From Cerrena zonata (Eukaryota; Basidiomycota; Agaricomycetes; Polyporales; Cerrenaceae), in the NCBI GenBank assembly GCA_038087015.1, contig JASBNA010000018.1, positions 656,414 through 720,413 on the forward strand: a stretch of DNA of 64,000 nt, in the 5' to 3' direction. Shown in pieces: positions 32,191-44,650 of the stretch; position 1 is the stretch's first letter, and every line of letters starts with the position of its first letter. Both the position numbers and the translations under genes were made by a program. The notes under the pieces were generated by a model. That model searched no databases. It saw nothing but the letters and a program-made list of their open reading frames with translations, and was not told the DNA's origin.

Positions 32191-32690
32191 TTCTACCATA
32201 TTGCTTCTTCTATGCTTTACCTTGAACATTTCACACCCTGCCTTACCCATTAGGCACTCAACTCTAGGGTTTTCCTAGGATCTCCCTGAGAGAGAAAGAA
32301 TAACACTTATAACTCTAACTAAGGGTTGAGCATTTCATGTATATAAAGGTCAGTCTTAGAGCACGAGGTTCAAATACTGGCTAGGTTCAATCACTCAAAT
32401 CTCTAGCTTAATCTCAAGATCCCTCTATATTCTGAACAGTGTCTGACAGTATCTGTCTACCTCCTCTCTCACTACACCTACCTCTTTGAGGGCACAGAGA
32501 AGAGACTTCTTTTTAATTTCTTCACTGATGAAGGTTCTGTGACCAAGGCAAAATGCCACACCTGCTAGTATTTTTTTATCTCTTTATATATTTTTTGTAT
32601 GACTCTATTCGATTATGACTCAATAAATTTAATCTGAGTTTAACTGCAAAAAAAGGGTAGAAATCTAAGTACTGAAGTACTGATAATCCC
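32191..32690. other. Intergenic, no feature seen
   Basis: Moderately AT-rich unique sequence. A GGTTCAAATAC string at about 32368 resembles a pol III B box, but no A box or foldable tRNA surrounds it. No reading frame of interest. Confidence 0.4.
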
Positions 32691-32693
32691 TGA

Positions 32694-34386
32694 TCAATCT
32701 GATGCAATACAAAAATAAACCACTGCCTCTCTAGCAGCCAGAATGATAGCTACTGTTTCCTTTGAGTCTTCATAGTTGATATGTATGCCATCTGAGTAGC
32801 CGGAATGGAATGTGAGAGCATTCCCTAGTTCATAAAAGTTGAATACTCCATCACCAGCTTTATAAATGTTGGGGTATTTTTCTTAGATCAGTTTTCTGAC
32901 ACTGGAATAAAATCAGTTAACCTATCAGAAACATATAAATGAAGAGTGCATATCTATCTGTGGTCTTAAAGTGAGATGATAGCAAGGGACATAAGGTTTC
33001 TTCTATCTTGGGAATGACTAGCTTTCCTAACAGTGGATCATAGCCTAAATTTTAGGCTTTATAAAAGTAAGATAAAAGTTTATAAAAACTCTCTTATAAA
33101 ATATAATTTTTAGCACCCAAAAATTATCAAAAAATATATAATTTGAGCAGAATTTGATAACTTATAAAAACCTATACAAATTCTGTCTTTTATATTCAAT
33201 TTTCAAACTTTAAAAATGTTAAATTTCTATTTATTTTCTGTTAGAGAAAATCACACTATGCAAAATTTAAATTTTTGATACATTTTTATTTTTTTCAAAA
33301 TCCTAATATAATTGTATATATCAAAATAAAGTTTTATGAATATAAAAGCTAAAGAAAAGACATAGATAACTGTTCTTAGTAAATCTTGGTCTCTATCAGT
33401 CATACTATCTAATATATATAGTTGGATATGCAATACTAATTATTCTGCCAAATTATCAGTTTAAATTTCAAATCATCTTTGAAAAAATAAATATATATCA
33501 AAATTTTGAATTTTGTAAAGTAAACTTTTCTCTAATAAAAAATATATTAAAATTGAGCTTTTGTGAACTGTAAAAATTGAATAAAAAAGTATAAATTTGC
33601 ACAGGTTTTTATGATTCATCAAATTCTGTTAAAATTTTGTATTTTTTTGATAATTTTTGGGTGCTGAAAATCATATTTTGTAAGAGAGTTTTAATAAAAT
33701 TTTACCTTGCCTTTATGAAGCCCAACATTTGAGCTATGATTTAGTATAAGGTACCTATAAGAGAGTGGAAGGCCTTAGTCGATTCTACATCTTGATTTTT
33801 AGAGTTCCCAATAAGGAATATATCTTTGCTATATTTTGACTATCCACTTACATGGAAGGTGGAGGACATCTTGATGTCTGAGCAGACAACTTTGTATACT
33901 GGGTTTCCTCCAGCAGTGGGTTTAGTATCTATGAATCCCTTAAATGACACTTTTAGGATCCTCTGCATGTCTGCATTGATGACATTGTCATATCTGGTGA
34001 CAACATACTCAGGCAGCTCATGTATATTGCTGGATATGAGGACCAGGAATCATCTTTCATTGGGCATATATGGAAGCTCAGTTATACTCAGATTTGGGAA
34101 CTGGCACTCTGTCAGAACTGCCTCTATATCTTGGTCCCTGCCTGACCATGTCAAGTATAAGTGGATGTTGTGCTGAATGTGATAGATAACTACCAGAAAA
34201 AAAAACAGAACCACTTTAGTTATCTACCATTTAATAAAATAAGACAAGTACATATCTGTGTTGAAGTCAAGTGTATCTTGCAGAGTAATACTCTTTTTGG
34301 CCAGTTCTTCCAACCATTTCTTCTAGCATTTCAACTGTTTTGCTGCTGATTGTGTTCTCTTCTTTCACTGTTTGTCTAAAAAACAT
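32694..34386 (-). pseudogene. Unknown protein gene split by a foldback MITE
   Basis: Reading on the minus strand, a start at 34386 gives MFFRQTVKEENTISSKTVEM. After a probable intron, 34188-33845 reads LYLTWSGRDQDIEAVLTECQ and, after one TGA, NVINADMQRILKVSFKGFID up to FHV and a GTAAGT donor. The MITE at 33031-33746 follows. Beyond it come LGKLVIPKIEETLCPLLSSH and, near 32870-32697, GDGVFNFYELGNALTFHSGY...ETVAIILAAREAVVYF ending in TGA at 32694. Stops are few and protein character is strong, so the gene died relatively recently. I do not recognise the family. Confidence 0.5.
33031..33746. mobile_element. Foldback MITE family II, copy a (716 bp)
   Basis: Left end CAGTGGATCATAGCC, right end GAGCTATGATTTAGTA, with inverted arms of about 280 bases and a TAA duplication at 33028-33030 and 33747-33749. 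The centre carries a short AT-rich non-coding segment (the frame 33251-33433 is spurious). It splits the minus-strand pseudogene. Confidence 0.9.
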
Positions 34387-34615
34387 AAACTAAAATTAGC
34401 AAGAATATCATAATAAAATAAATTTAATGTATGTCTCGTTTGATTGTATTTCCTCTAATTTAAACTTATATTTTGAAGGTCTCTCAGATATTGAGGCCTT
34501 TTACAAGGCATAATGACTGAAAAAAAAGAAGAAAAAAACCTAACAATTAGCTGCAATCTAATATTATAGAGATAATTTTACAAAAATAGTGAGTCAACAT
34601 TATGTAAGTTAGGAA

Positions 34616-35103
34616 CACTAGATATAATATAGAATTCTTAAGTATAAAAGAGCAAGAAAAGATTTGAGAGAACATCCCAGCTTTTTTACTAGACTTTGCA
34701 CTTTAAAAAATCAAAAAAGATTCAGAATAGTTGCAAAATCTTTTGCAGTTAAAAAAGATAAAAAGATTCAGAATCTTTAGTCTCATAAAATTCTCTATCA
34801 CTGAACAAACTAGTCTATCAGCCTATGAATCAACTTATTAACTTGGTAACTTACTTACTAACAGTCTAATATGGTTATAAGTCAACTAGTAAGTAGGTCA
34901 ATAGGCCTATAGATTAAGTGATAGAAGTTTTTCTGAGACCATAGATTCTGAATCTTTTTATCTTTTTTAACTGCAAAAGATTTTGCAACTATTCTGAATC
35001 TTTTTTGATTTTTTAAAGTGCAAAGTCTAGTAAAAAAGCTGGGATGTTCTCTCAAATCTTTTCTTGCTCTTTTATACTTAAAAATTCTATATTATACCTA
35101 GTG
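34616..35103. mobile_element. Foldback MITE family III (488 bp)
   Basis: Begins CACTAGATATAATATAGAAT and ends ATTCTATATTATACCTAGTG. Arms of about 230 bases are near-perfect reverse complements (for example AGCTTTTTTACTAGACTTTG against CAAAGTCTAGTAAAAAAGCT). No matching 3-bp flank is visible (GAA on the left, CCA on the right). Confidence 0.85.
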
Positions 35104-35445
35104 CCAAAATAGTAGTAACAATAGCTGCCGAGCCCCTTGAGCTACCACTATTGCAAGTCCACTAGCAATCACTATGATAAATGCAGCAGTGGTCAAGAGA
35201 CCATGAGCTGTATTGAAACACCATGCTTCACCAATACATAAAGAATATAATACAAAGATAGATAAATGATATATACCAGGTGCAAGATGTAATCATCATG
35301 CTCTTAATCTAGTTAAGATAGCCTCTTGCTGTCTTCATTCCATTCAGACATTAACCATTGGATAAACAGGTTGGTATAAGATAAGTCCTGGACTTGATGA
35401 AAGAAACAACCAATAACAAGGTGTTGAAGACAGTGGATGATGAAT

Positions 35446-36711
35446 AGTAGTTAGCATTAGGAGCATCAATTATTGGGAGGGCAAATAACACCAATAGTCT
35501 TGAGAATGATAGCAATGGTCTTGAGAATAACAGATATGGTTTTGGATATGAGAGTTATTGACAATGGCAGAGTAGTAAGTGTTAGAAATGCTAGCTACAG
35601 AGAGAACATCACAAAGATAGCAGATGTTAGAAATGTCAACTACAGAGATAGATGTAGAGAAGGGAGAAGTGACACTCCCCTCTCTTATTGAGCCAACATC
35701 CTTATATTAGCATTACATGAGGTAAGACCTCAAGCAATGCAACGTGGCAACTCCAAGTTCCAGGATGCATTTGATTGATGTATTTGATTACATTTGATCA
35801 TGTTTGGTAGATTCATGGTATTCTCTTGAGCTGAATTGAGGAGAATAGTAGGTATTAGAAATGCTTACTACAGAAAACCATCCAACAATGAAGTCTAGCA
35901 AGATGAAATTGAATGAGGGACATTTGAACAAAATCAAACAGAATAGTAGGCATTAGAAATATCTACTATATTGAGTTCACTGATATTGAGAAGAACTAGA
36001 GTAAGAATAAGAAGAACGAGGGAGAAAATGAAAAGAATGAGAAAAATAGCAGGCATTATAAACACTGACTACAAGAAGCTAATGAGAAGAAGATTGAGGA
36101 GGTAGAGTCAAACAATATCAGAAACAATGATGACGAGCAGAATAGTTGGTGTTAGAAACACTGACTACAAGAGGCCTAAGAAATTGAGAAAAACAAGAGT
36201 AAGAGTAAGAAGGATGAGGTAGAGAAGATGGAAGAGAGACCAAGAAGACTAAGAGAGAGTTCAATAAAACAGAGTCCAACAATGGTGAGAAGAATAGTAG
36301 GCATTAGAAACACCTACTATATAGAGTCCAATAACAGTGAGAAGAGAGCGAGAAGAGCATAAATGAGATTAAGATTGAGTCCAACAGTGGTAAGAAGAAT
36401 AGTTAACATTAGAAACATAACTATAAGAGGCTATCAACATTGAGGGAGATGACAGGGTGAAGAACAAGGCAGATTGAGAAGGCAGAGTCCAACAAGAACA
36501 AGTCCAATGGCAGCAAAATGCATAGTCAGTGTTAGAAATGCTAACTATAAAATAACAGGGAGAGCAATAAAAAAAAGCAGAAATAAAAGAAACAGAGAAA
36601 AGTGAGAATGTGAACAAGAACAAGAGCAAAAAGAACAAGCTCAATGGCAGCAAGTTCAACAGCAGCAGGTCTAACAGTGAGAAGAGTAGTCAGTATTAGA
36701 AACACTAATTA
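35446..36711 (+). repeat. Array of eleven 25-nt micro-palindromes
   Basis: A 24-25-nt hairpin recurs at about 35448, 35573, 35618, 35846, 35944, 36047, 36143, 36295, 36400, 36523 and 36687. The left arm is TAGTNRGYRT, the loop TAGAA (or close) and the right arm AYRCYNACTA. Arm bases co-vary: TAGTTGGTGT pairs with ACACTGACTA, and TAGTAGG with CCTACTA. Spacers are 20-200 bases of purine-rich sequence with recurring GAGTCCAACA and GAGAAGAA. Spacing is irregular and there is no cas gene, so it is not CRISPR. More copies occur outside the array. Confidence 0.8.
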
Positions 36712-36789
36712 CAAGAAACCAGTAAGATTGAAAATAAAAAAATAAAAAGAAAGCCAGAAGGATGAGAAAGAGAGCAAGAGAGAGAGCAA

Positions 36790-37247
36790 CACTGGGTATT
36801 AGTAAGATTTTAATAAGATTTAGCTAGATATTTCAATTTTGTAACTGTAAAAAATTAAAAAAGATTCAAAATTGTTATAAAATCGTTTATAGCTAAAATT
36901 TGTGTAAAGAGTCTGAATTCTATATTTTATAAAATCCTCTGACACATTACTTAGCAGCCTATTGACTTATCTAAGAGGTAGCTTATCAGTTATATTAGAC
37001 TGTCAGTAAGTTACTAAGGTAGTTAAAAAGTAAATTAGTAAGCTAATTACCTGATAGATGAGGTATTAGAGAACTTTATAAAACATAAAATTTAGAATAT
37101 TTATACAAATTTTAGCTATAAAGGATTTTATAACAATTCTGAATCCTTTTTGATTTTTTACAGTTACAAAATTGAAATATCTAGCTAAATCTTATTAAAA
37201 TCCTACTACACTTTTTAGCATTATAAAATCCTGACTAATACCCAATG
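36790..37247. mobile_element. Foldback MITE family IV (458 bp)
   Basis: Left end CACTGGGTATTAGTAAGATT, right end GACTAATACCCAATG, nearly palindromic throughout. The triplet CAA is duplicated at 36787-36789 and 37248-37250. Confidence 0.88.
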
Positions 37248-37319
37248 CAAGAATGAGTTCAATGATAATGAGAAGAGTAAGTACAATGATAGCAAGAGGA
37301 GCAATGACAAGCAGTATAG

Positions 37320-37694
37320 CACTGGGACAGTAACCAGATTCTAGACTCAATAAAAAGGTGAAAAATCATTCAGAAAATGTAATGGTTTTTAAGTAACTTT
37401 CTAATCTAAAAAACAAAATAAAATTCAGAGTTTTAATAGTATTCTATAAATACAAGAATTAAATAAAATCTCTATATAATATGAAGCTTTAAAACTACAA
37501 ATTTCCACTAAAAACACATCTTTCTTATAATAAAAACTTAAAGTTTTAGATTTATTTTTTGTATATATAGAATGTTGTAAGAACTTTATATTTTATTATA
37601 TTTTTTTGACTGGAAAGTTACTTGAAAATTATTACATTTTATGAATGATTTTTCACCTTTTTATTGGGCCTAGAATCTGGTTTCTGACCTAATG
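37320..37694. mobile_element. Foldback MITE family I, copy b (375 bp)
   Basis: Left end CACTGGGACAGTAACCAG, right end GGTTTCTGACCTAATG. Similar throughout to copies at 25515 and 38763. A target duplication is not evident (ATAG against ATAT). Confidence 0.85.
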
Positions 37695-37722
37695 ATATTA
37701 CAGAAGTGTGCATCATCTGAGT

Positions 37723-38557
37723 CTAGAACCCCAACTTTTTCTCATAACCCTTGATCAAGTAGACCAGAGTTAGATTCTTGCAATTTTGCAAGGTGAGGTC
37801 CTCATCTCAACCTGAGACTCTGCCAAGGTGAGCCACTAAGATGTTGATGACATCCTCGCCTGTGGATACAACAGTGCAGTTAGTATCAGTACAACATCAT
37901 GATGTGAACAACTTACCAGCCGCTAAGATACCTTTCAGCGTATTGAAGCCTTCAGGAAGCAGCCTAGTGAGTCCTTTGAGGACTCTGCTCCTTATGATGC
38001 TGTTCCTCAAGTGTATTGCCTTGAGGGTTTCCTTTTTCTTAGCCTTGTCTTCACTAAATAAAATTAAAATTAAAATTAAATAGACTTATATTATACGATA
38101 AAGGAGACTGGTCTTCTCACAAAGAGTATTTAATCTCTTATGTACTACTGTGAACAAGGACTGCATCTATTGTTTATATACATTCAGCCTGATCCGAGCC
38201 TTTGCAAGGTTGGTAATGTGCTTAACAAGGGCATCCATGATACCCTAAACATGGGATATAATGGCATGGTTGCTGCTGCTCTGAGAAGCTATGGCTTTGA
38301 CATTGAGCTTGAGACTGGCAATGCTTTTCCTTAATTTGTGCACATTGGTAGACATGACATTAACTTTTGGCATAATAGTTACCAGCTTCTCCAGGGATGC
38401 AGCCTGAGTGCTTAACTTCTTAAAAGCATTGTCAACTTGACTGCTCATATTGTCTATGGTCTTTTGGTCAGCTATTGTTGTGAAAGCCAAGGCAAGATAA
38501 TTTAACACCTGTTCACTCAGTGATATGATGGTGGTAGTTGATGACCTGAAAAGGTTA
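37723..38557 (-). pseudogene. Coiled-coil unknown protein, broken arm-A copy
   Basis: Minus-strand partner of the 53543-54370 gene. Visible pieces are KLSTQAASLEKLVTIMPKVN and MSTNVHKLRKSIASLKLNVK in the first exon, and DEDLTLQN..LTLVYLIKGY with a stop at 37723 in the last. The initiator ATG of the B copy is not conserved, and a stop follows IISHV near 38245. Codon 30, TGA in the B copy, is CAA here. Confidence 0.7.
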
Positions 38558-38762
38558 AATATATCTTTTATATATATTTTAATAAGATTACATAAGCAAG
38601 GAGGTCAGCATCTAGATTACTGAAATAGAACAAAATCATCAGCCAGGTTGAATTGAGCCAGTAGTGAGTTATGACTTAGCCTCGAGAAGCAAGCAGGCAC
38701 AAGAAAAAACTAAGCTGAGTTCACAGATGCAATAGTGCTAGAGGATGTGAACTCATAACTAT

Positions 38763-39136
38763 CACTGGGCCAGAAACCAGATTCTAGGCCCAATAAAAAG
38801 GTAAAAAATTAATCGTAAAATGTAATGATTTTCAAATAACTTTTCAATCAATAAAATAAAATAAAACTCAAAGTTCTGATAGCATTTTGTAAATACAAGA
38901 ATTAAATAAAATCTTTATAGAATATGGAGCTTAAAACTGTGAATTCCCACTGAAGACATATTTTTTTTATAATTAAAAGGTAAAGTTTTAGATTTATTTT
39001 TTGCATACACAAAATATTGCAAGAACTTTGAATTTTATTTTATTTTATTGACTAAAAAGTTACTTAAAAATTATTACATTTTATGACTAATTTTCGGCCT
39101 TTTTATTGGGCCTAGAATCTAGTTTCCAGCGCAGTA
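38763..39136. mobile_element. Foldback MITE family I, copy c (374 bp)
   Basis: Left end CACTGGGCCAGAAACCAG, right end TAGTTTCCAGCGCAGTA. TAT is duplicated at 38760-38762 and 39137-39139. The uninserted site survives in arm B around 53343-53345 (single ATA on that strand), which proves both boundaries. Confidence 0.93.
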
Positions 39137-39736
39137 TATAAAAAAGATAGAGAATAGACTATGTGAGTGGTTATATAAGCAAGTAAAAACTACACTACAG
39201 AAATAGTCATTGTATGGTAAGATTAAGTATTAAACTACAGGTATATACTCTATATCTTTGTTATATCTCTTATGTTGGCATATTTGCCAGCATGCAGACT
39301 TACATCCTGCACAGAGCCTAAGTCAGAAATAAATAAATAGCAAGCTACATAGACATTGAGAGGTTGGTGTAACAGGTGCATCATCAGCTATTTCCTCTCC
39401 TACCATTGGCATTTCATAAGACATCCTTACAGATAACTCCATAGTAGAGAATGATAGATGGGAGTACCAAGCACCAAATCTTCAGAAGGGGATGTGCAAG
39501 AAATAAAACGAAATAGAAAAAAATATTATCAGCCTTCTTAGATATGGAGTGAGACACTATATTAAGCAGTGTTAGTTATACTAAAATTGTATAGTGTACA
39601 AAGAGACAATCCTTAAAAATAAAAGATATGACCTCGAAACAATGCCAGGTTAGTGATGTAGTTAGCATTAAGAACACTGACTGTACCAATACTAAAAAAT
39701 AAGCAACAAATATAGGCAAAGTTAAAAATATTATCT

Positions 39737-41384
39737 ACTTGGGAAATAAGCCAATGCTGGCAGAGCACAATTCCTTCAAAGGCTTATAAATATTCTAATA
39801 TATGCTGTGAGATTAAGAAATAATTATAATTTGCTATTAAAATTAAATTGAATATGATAGTATTGCAGAATCTTTTTATTCTTTTTTTCTCTTTATAGTT
39901 AATTTTGTCATATATGAAGGTGGAATTATAATAAGATTATAATTGTATATATATCTCATATTTTTATTCATCTATTATCTTATAAAGTATCTAGGTTTTA
40001 CAAAGCTATCTTTTTAATACTATTATATCTTATAATATCACATATATATCTAAAATAATTTATATTATATAGTCAAATAATAAACTATATAAGGTCTGAG
40101 ATTGGGATAACATTATTTATACATAGTGTCATATGATAGAGCATCAAAAATAGTATTTAATAAGACTTTAAAATAAATAGTTTGGTAATAAAACAAAAGA
40201 GAAATAGATCAAAGAATAGAAATATATATATTCAAATTAAAGAGTAAGTTAAGTGCTTGCTTTTAGAGGAACATATAATACTCAGTAGCACTATCATTGT
40301 ATAGAGCTCAAAAAATGCTTTTAAATGATATATAATAATATAAGGTTTGGATAAATATTGGGCAAAATATATAGATCTCAAGTTTGAGGCCTGTAATTGG
40401 CTAGAGACTTGAAAGTGCACTTAGTTACTATATATAGACAGATAGTTAGATTATATAATCAGGAGATAATTATCTCATAATGTATTCTAATGCAGAAAAT
40501 CTGAAGAAAAAAGGCTTAGAATTAATAGAACTGATATAAGCATTTGTGCTCACTATGCAAAGGTGTCTGAATACTGTGCAAAGATGTCTGCTCACTATCT
40601 ATGACATAGCTGACTTATGGTTACACTGGAATTGGCCCGGAATTGGCTCCAGCTACATCATAGTTAGTGAGCAGATAGGCTTACCTAATGATTGCTAATC
40701 AATATTATCTAACCATATTACATAAGCACTCAATCACTAAAATGAGATTTGAGAGAACAAGTTATATAACATATTATATAAGCATAAGATAATATTACTA
40801 TATATAGCAGTTACTAAGTGCCTATCACCAAAATGAAATCTGAGAATATAAGTCAGATAATCTGATTATATAATCTGAGCACCTATACTATATATAGTAT
40901 TCTTCTCTCAAAACATATAACCATATATTCTTTCCTTCATAACTTCCCCAGTTGTTATGTAACTCACATACTTTCTACTGCTACTAGGCTTTATTTTTTA
41001 ACCTCTATACAATAAGCTCTCACATATAACTTCAAAATAAAGTTTGAGCATTCTCACTACTCAGATTCTCTCATTACTGTTCAAACCCAACCTAGGGTTC
41101 AATAAGCGCCAACTTTCCCACCCTTCTTCTAAATCATCATTTTGCAAATATCTTAACATCTTCCCTACAAGCTCTCTTTCTATAAGAGAGTGGCTTATAG
41201 TACAAACTTTGAGTGATTTTGTGATTCAGGTTTGAGGGCAAAAAATACAGTGGTTGCTAAGATATGAGTTAGGAAAATTTGGCTATAAATCTTAGACTTA
41301 GAACTAGGTAGTGTTTTCATGTTACGGTACAAGTGTCTTAGCAAAGTTCCAGCAAGATAAACAATACCTTTGTACCTCATAATG
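39737..41384 (+). repeat. P-related repeat, copy 3 (1.65 kb, internally deleted or diverged)
   Basis: Starts ACTTGGGAAATAAGCCAATG and ends CAATACCTTTGTACCTCA like the other P copies. Only the ends and parts of the foldback arm (about 40720-41040) are recognisable. It lies in arm A where arm B has about 80 unrelated bases, so insertion was not a clean addition. Confidence 0.65.
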
Positions 41385-41853
41385 TTGATTGAGAACTGGC
41401 CATCCAATAGAAGCCACATTGAAATGAGAGCAACAGTGTTGAGCCAAGAAAAACAACATCGACACTGAGACTGGGATAGACAGCATTGATAGGCCACAAA
41501 CCAGGTAATGTAGACAGTGTTGGAAACATTAACTATACAAAAATGAGCCAATGTTAGAAATGTCAACTACAGACAAGGGCAAGTGTGGCTATGTCAGTGT
41601 TGTCTGAGGTGAGACCTTAGACAATATAACATAATGACAGAAATGAGTGATAGATGATTGTCCACAAGAGAATACTCAATCACATAGATCACATGCAATG
41701 TGATGTCAGATGTTTTCAGGACATCTAAAAGTTAACCTTTTAGAGTTAGTCAATTATTTTTTGGACTGAGACTTAGGGCATCTCTTCACTTCTAGTTATA
41801 GAAGCTGACAGAATATAGATATATTCCTGCATCTTTTATTGTAGTGTGGGAAA

Positions 41854-44305
41854 GTGATAGGTGAGATGGATAGAGAAAAGCTAGAGGACCCTAAAACCAC
41901 TTGGTTGAGCATGAGAGATCTAGTATTTGATGAGAAAGTTGAATACCAAGATGGGGTTTTTGTATCTATATTTATGTCCAACATTGGGCTGTCATATCCA
42001 GAGGTTTTAGACACTTTTCCAGGGGTGCATAATGTTACCAAAGATGGAAATAGATAGAGAGACATCTCAGGTTTCCAGAACTATGATTTGAAGATAGGGT
42101 TTGTTAGCAAAAAAGGTCATAACACTATATGTTATGGAGGGTAGTTTGTGTCAGACATGGCAATATCAGACTGTGTTCTATAGCATAGTGGATGGAAAGA
42201 AATTACCATATATGGCAAAAGGGTATGAAAAGGTAGATAGAAGAGAGAAGATTCCAAATATAGTAAAATGACATATGTGGAGAGAAAATTGAGATCAGAA
42301 ATTGCAAAATACATTTTTTAACATGATAGAAAAAATGAAAAGGCAAGTTCTGATTAGCTGGTCTTAGCTAAGCATAGGTCTTAAGCATAGACCTGTTCCT
42401 TCATATGAATTCTTTGTGAGCCTCATAGACTGTTTTTAGCTTATCAACTGCTATTTTGATATCCTTTAATATCTCTTCTAGCTATAAAAGAAGTCAAAGT
42501 ACTCCTATATGTTTTTTCTCCTGACATGGGGTTCCATAATCCTCTTCTCAAAATTAATTCTAGGAGCAGGTTTTATGCAAGAGGTGATTCTGATAGATTT
42601 ATACAGAGGCATAACAGCTCCTTATATGATGCTATGTGTCACTATCAATATATTACCGCACTAAGTACTGGAAAAATAAGTACAAAAGACATTCTACTAT
42701 GCAATTTGAATATGAGTCCTTGGTCAGCTAAAATATTACAGAAATCAAGTTCTCCAAGAATATTGTGAATGAATTCTCATGTGTCAAAGCTAAAAGGATC
42801 ATATTGTATAGATAATGGCAGTTAAAGCATTTAAGCACTATGAAACATTTGCTGAAGAATACCAAGCCTTGCTATGCAGTCAAAATTTAATGTTTCACAG
42901 ACTCTTTAACTTATCACAGCTTTTGTTACCGATGTCTCTTCATCATACAAAAGGATAATGCCTGGGTGGGAGAGAGTGAAATTTCAGGACCAAGATATAG
43001 ATCTATTGAGAATGCTTGATATACTCATTTTATTCTTCTGCACAAACTATGAAAATGGCAAAGTCTTTGCTATGTTCTTCAGCATCAACAAAAAACAGAG
43101 TGAAGCTGTTGCAACACTTGCTGCTAATAACTCTTAAGATGTTGCTCAATTCTCATCATCTCAACTTGTTCTGCAGACCACGTGGGATGCCATGGCCAAA
43201 ATTTCCAGGGAGGACAAGCTTTTTCTAGCATCAGAGACTATCATGTGCCTTACTGTGGACTTGGTCAAGACACTACTCACCTGTCATACTGACCTCCTTC
43301 TTCGATGCTTCCAAAAATGACATTCTGTGTATGATAAATTTCAATACACATACAGATGAGTAGTTTAAGAAGGATTGGAGGTACATACCAATAGATTAGA
43401 TGTCTTATTTGGGAAGCTTCATAAAATATTCCAAGCTACTTCAACCTTGTGCACAATACTGAATGAAAAGCAGAGAGAGATCAGCACAGAGAATATTTGG
43501 GCTTTCTTAGTAGCTTTCACATATGATTCTCTGTACATTGAGCAGCTAAGTAAAACCATAGAATGTTTAATTGATTATATTTAAAAGCAAGTGAGTATTT
43601 CAGGTGAGTCACTGTGACATGTATACTTATCATACCATGCTTACATGTATTCAATAGAAGAGAGCAACTTCGATCTTTTCTGTTATGTGAAAAAACTCTG
43701 TGCCTCCATCCTCCATGTTAAGAATATCATAAGGTAATGCACAAGTCCTGATTCCTGCAAATGTCTTAAATTCAGGCTCCGAACTCAGGATATCCAGTTG
43801 CATTAGGGACATGCCATTTCTACAAAGCCCCTCCCACCGATATGGGGCAAGAAAGATGAACTAAAGACTTTCATCTCTGAGGCCCATAGCAGCTGTCACA
43901 CTTCACACAATAGCAATATGGTAGATGCTGTCATCAATACCTTAGTGAAGAAGAGCCATAGATTATACGGAGTTTCACTACCACATTGTGAGTGTCTTCT
44001 GATAAAATATTATCACAATAATTGAGACTCAGACAAGGACTATATCTATATTGCTATCTCAAAGCTTTCATGCTTATAATGTGGTGTTTTCTTTGATACA
44101 TACAATACCTTCACTGAGGCTCAAGATCCTCCCAAAATAAAGTTCTCGATTGCAGGAAGGCATAACTATATCTATCCCTATAAGCTTTCAGTAATTGATG
44201 GTGCTAACACCATCATAGGAGAACATATGAAATGGATAATAATCTATATCATTAGAGACATCATTGACAAGGACATGCCAAGTATGCATACTTAGTTGTT
44301 ATCAG
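41854..44305 (+). pseudogene. Decayed OTT_1508-like deaminase family gene
   Basis: Protein-like stretches on the plus strand appear in order. They are 41854-42185 (NIGLSYPEVLDTFPGVHNVT), 42526-42768, 42961-43318 (AMFFSINKKQSEAVATLAAN then AKISREDKLFLASETIMCLT), 43375-43584, and 43880-44300. The last piece holds VSLPHCECLLIKYYH and AISKLSCL followed by a stop and then CGVFFDTYN. An H-x-E motif followed by SKLSCxxC is the zinc-site signature of fungal OTT_1508-like deaminases (cytidine deaminase superfamily), and RHNYIYPYKLSVIDGAN is typical downstream sequence as I recall it. Numerous stops and frameshifts make it dead. The N-terminal pieces may not all belong to the same gene. Confidence 0.5.
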
Positions 44306-44650
44306 AGAGTATATCGAGATCAGACTCTGACCAGTTCAGACATGGACTATATACTTTCTTTATATGAAGATAAAAAATCTACTTCAATTATATAGTATGA
44401 GAGAGGCTAGATACAAAATTTGTGATAAAGATTGGTTTCTTGTATTCAATATATACTCTTGTTTGATCCTATTCAATTGCCATCACCAATGATATGCATC
44501 ATCTATAATTTCATTTTGCTCTAGTCAGAGAATATGCATGTTCTACAATTTTATGCCACAAATTTAATCTTCCTCAAGTAGACATATCTTTCTAAATATT
44601 GGCCATGTATTAGAATGTACTTTATTTCACATACCTACTTAGCCAGAATG

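Larger units (their letters stand above)
37700..41790 (-). repeat. Arm A of a large inverted duplication
   Basis: Reverse complementary to 50640-54400 (arm B) apart from insertions. Anchors are the coiled-coil gene (37723-38557 against 53543-54370), CATTGGCATTTCATAAGACA near 39400 against 52980-53000, and 41384-41585 against 51553-51770. The last anchor is 41585-41790 against 50640-50835. Arm A carries an extra MITE at 38763 and a P-type insertion at 39737. Arm B carries extra MITEs at 50838 and 52227. Confidence 0.85.

Noticed and set aside
32340..32400. GGTTCAAATAC string as part of a tRNA or SINE
   Set aside because: No A box at the proper distance and no foldable cloverleaf.
34613..35106. 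Target duplication around MITE family III
   Set aside because: Left flank GAA and right flank CCA differ; the assignment rests on termini and foldback structure only.
36369..36659. Minus-strand hydrophobic frame (96 codons)
   Set aside because: Lies opposite the purine-rich micro-palindrome array; hydrophobicity is a by-product of the base bias.
35446..36711. Spaced repeats resembling a CRISPR array
   Set aside because: Spacing is irregular (20-200 bases), the units are hairpins with covarying arms, they also occur singly in both orientations, and the DNA is eukaryotic.
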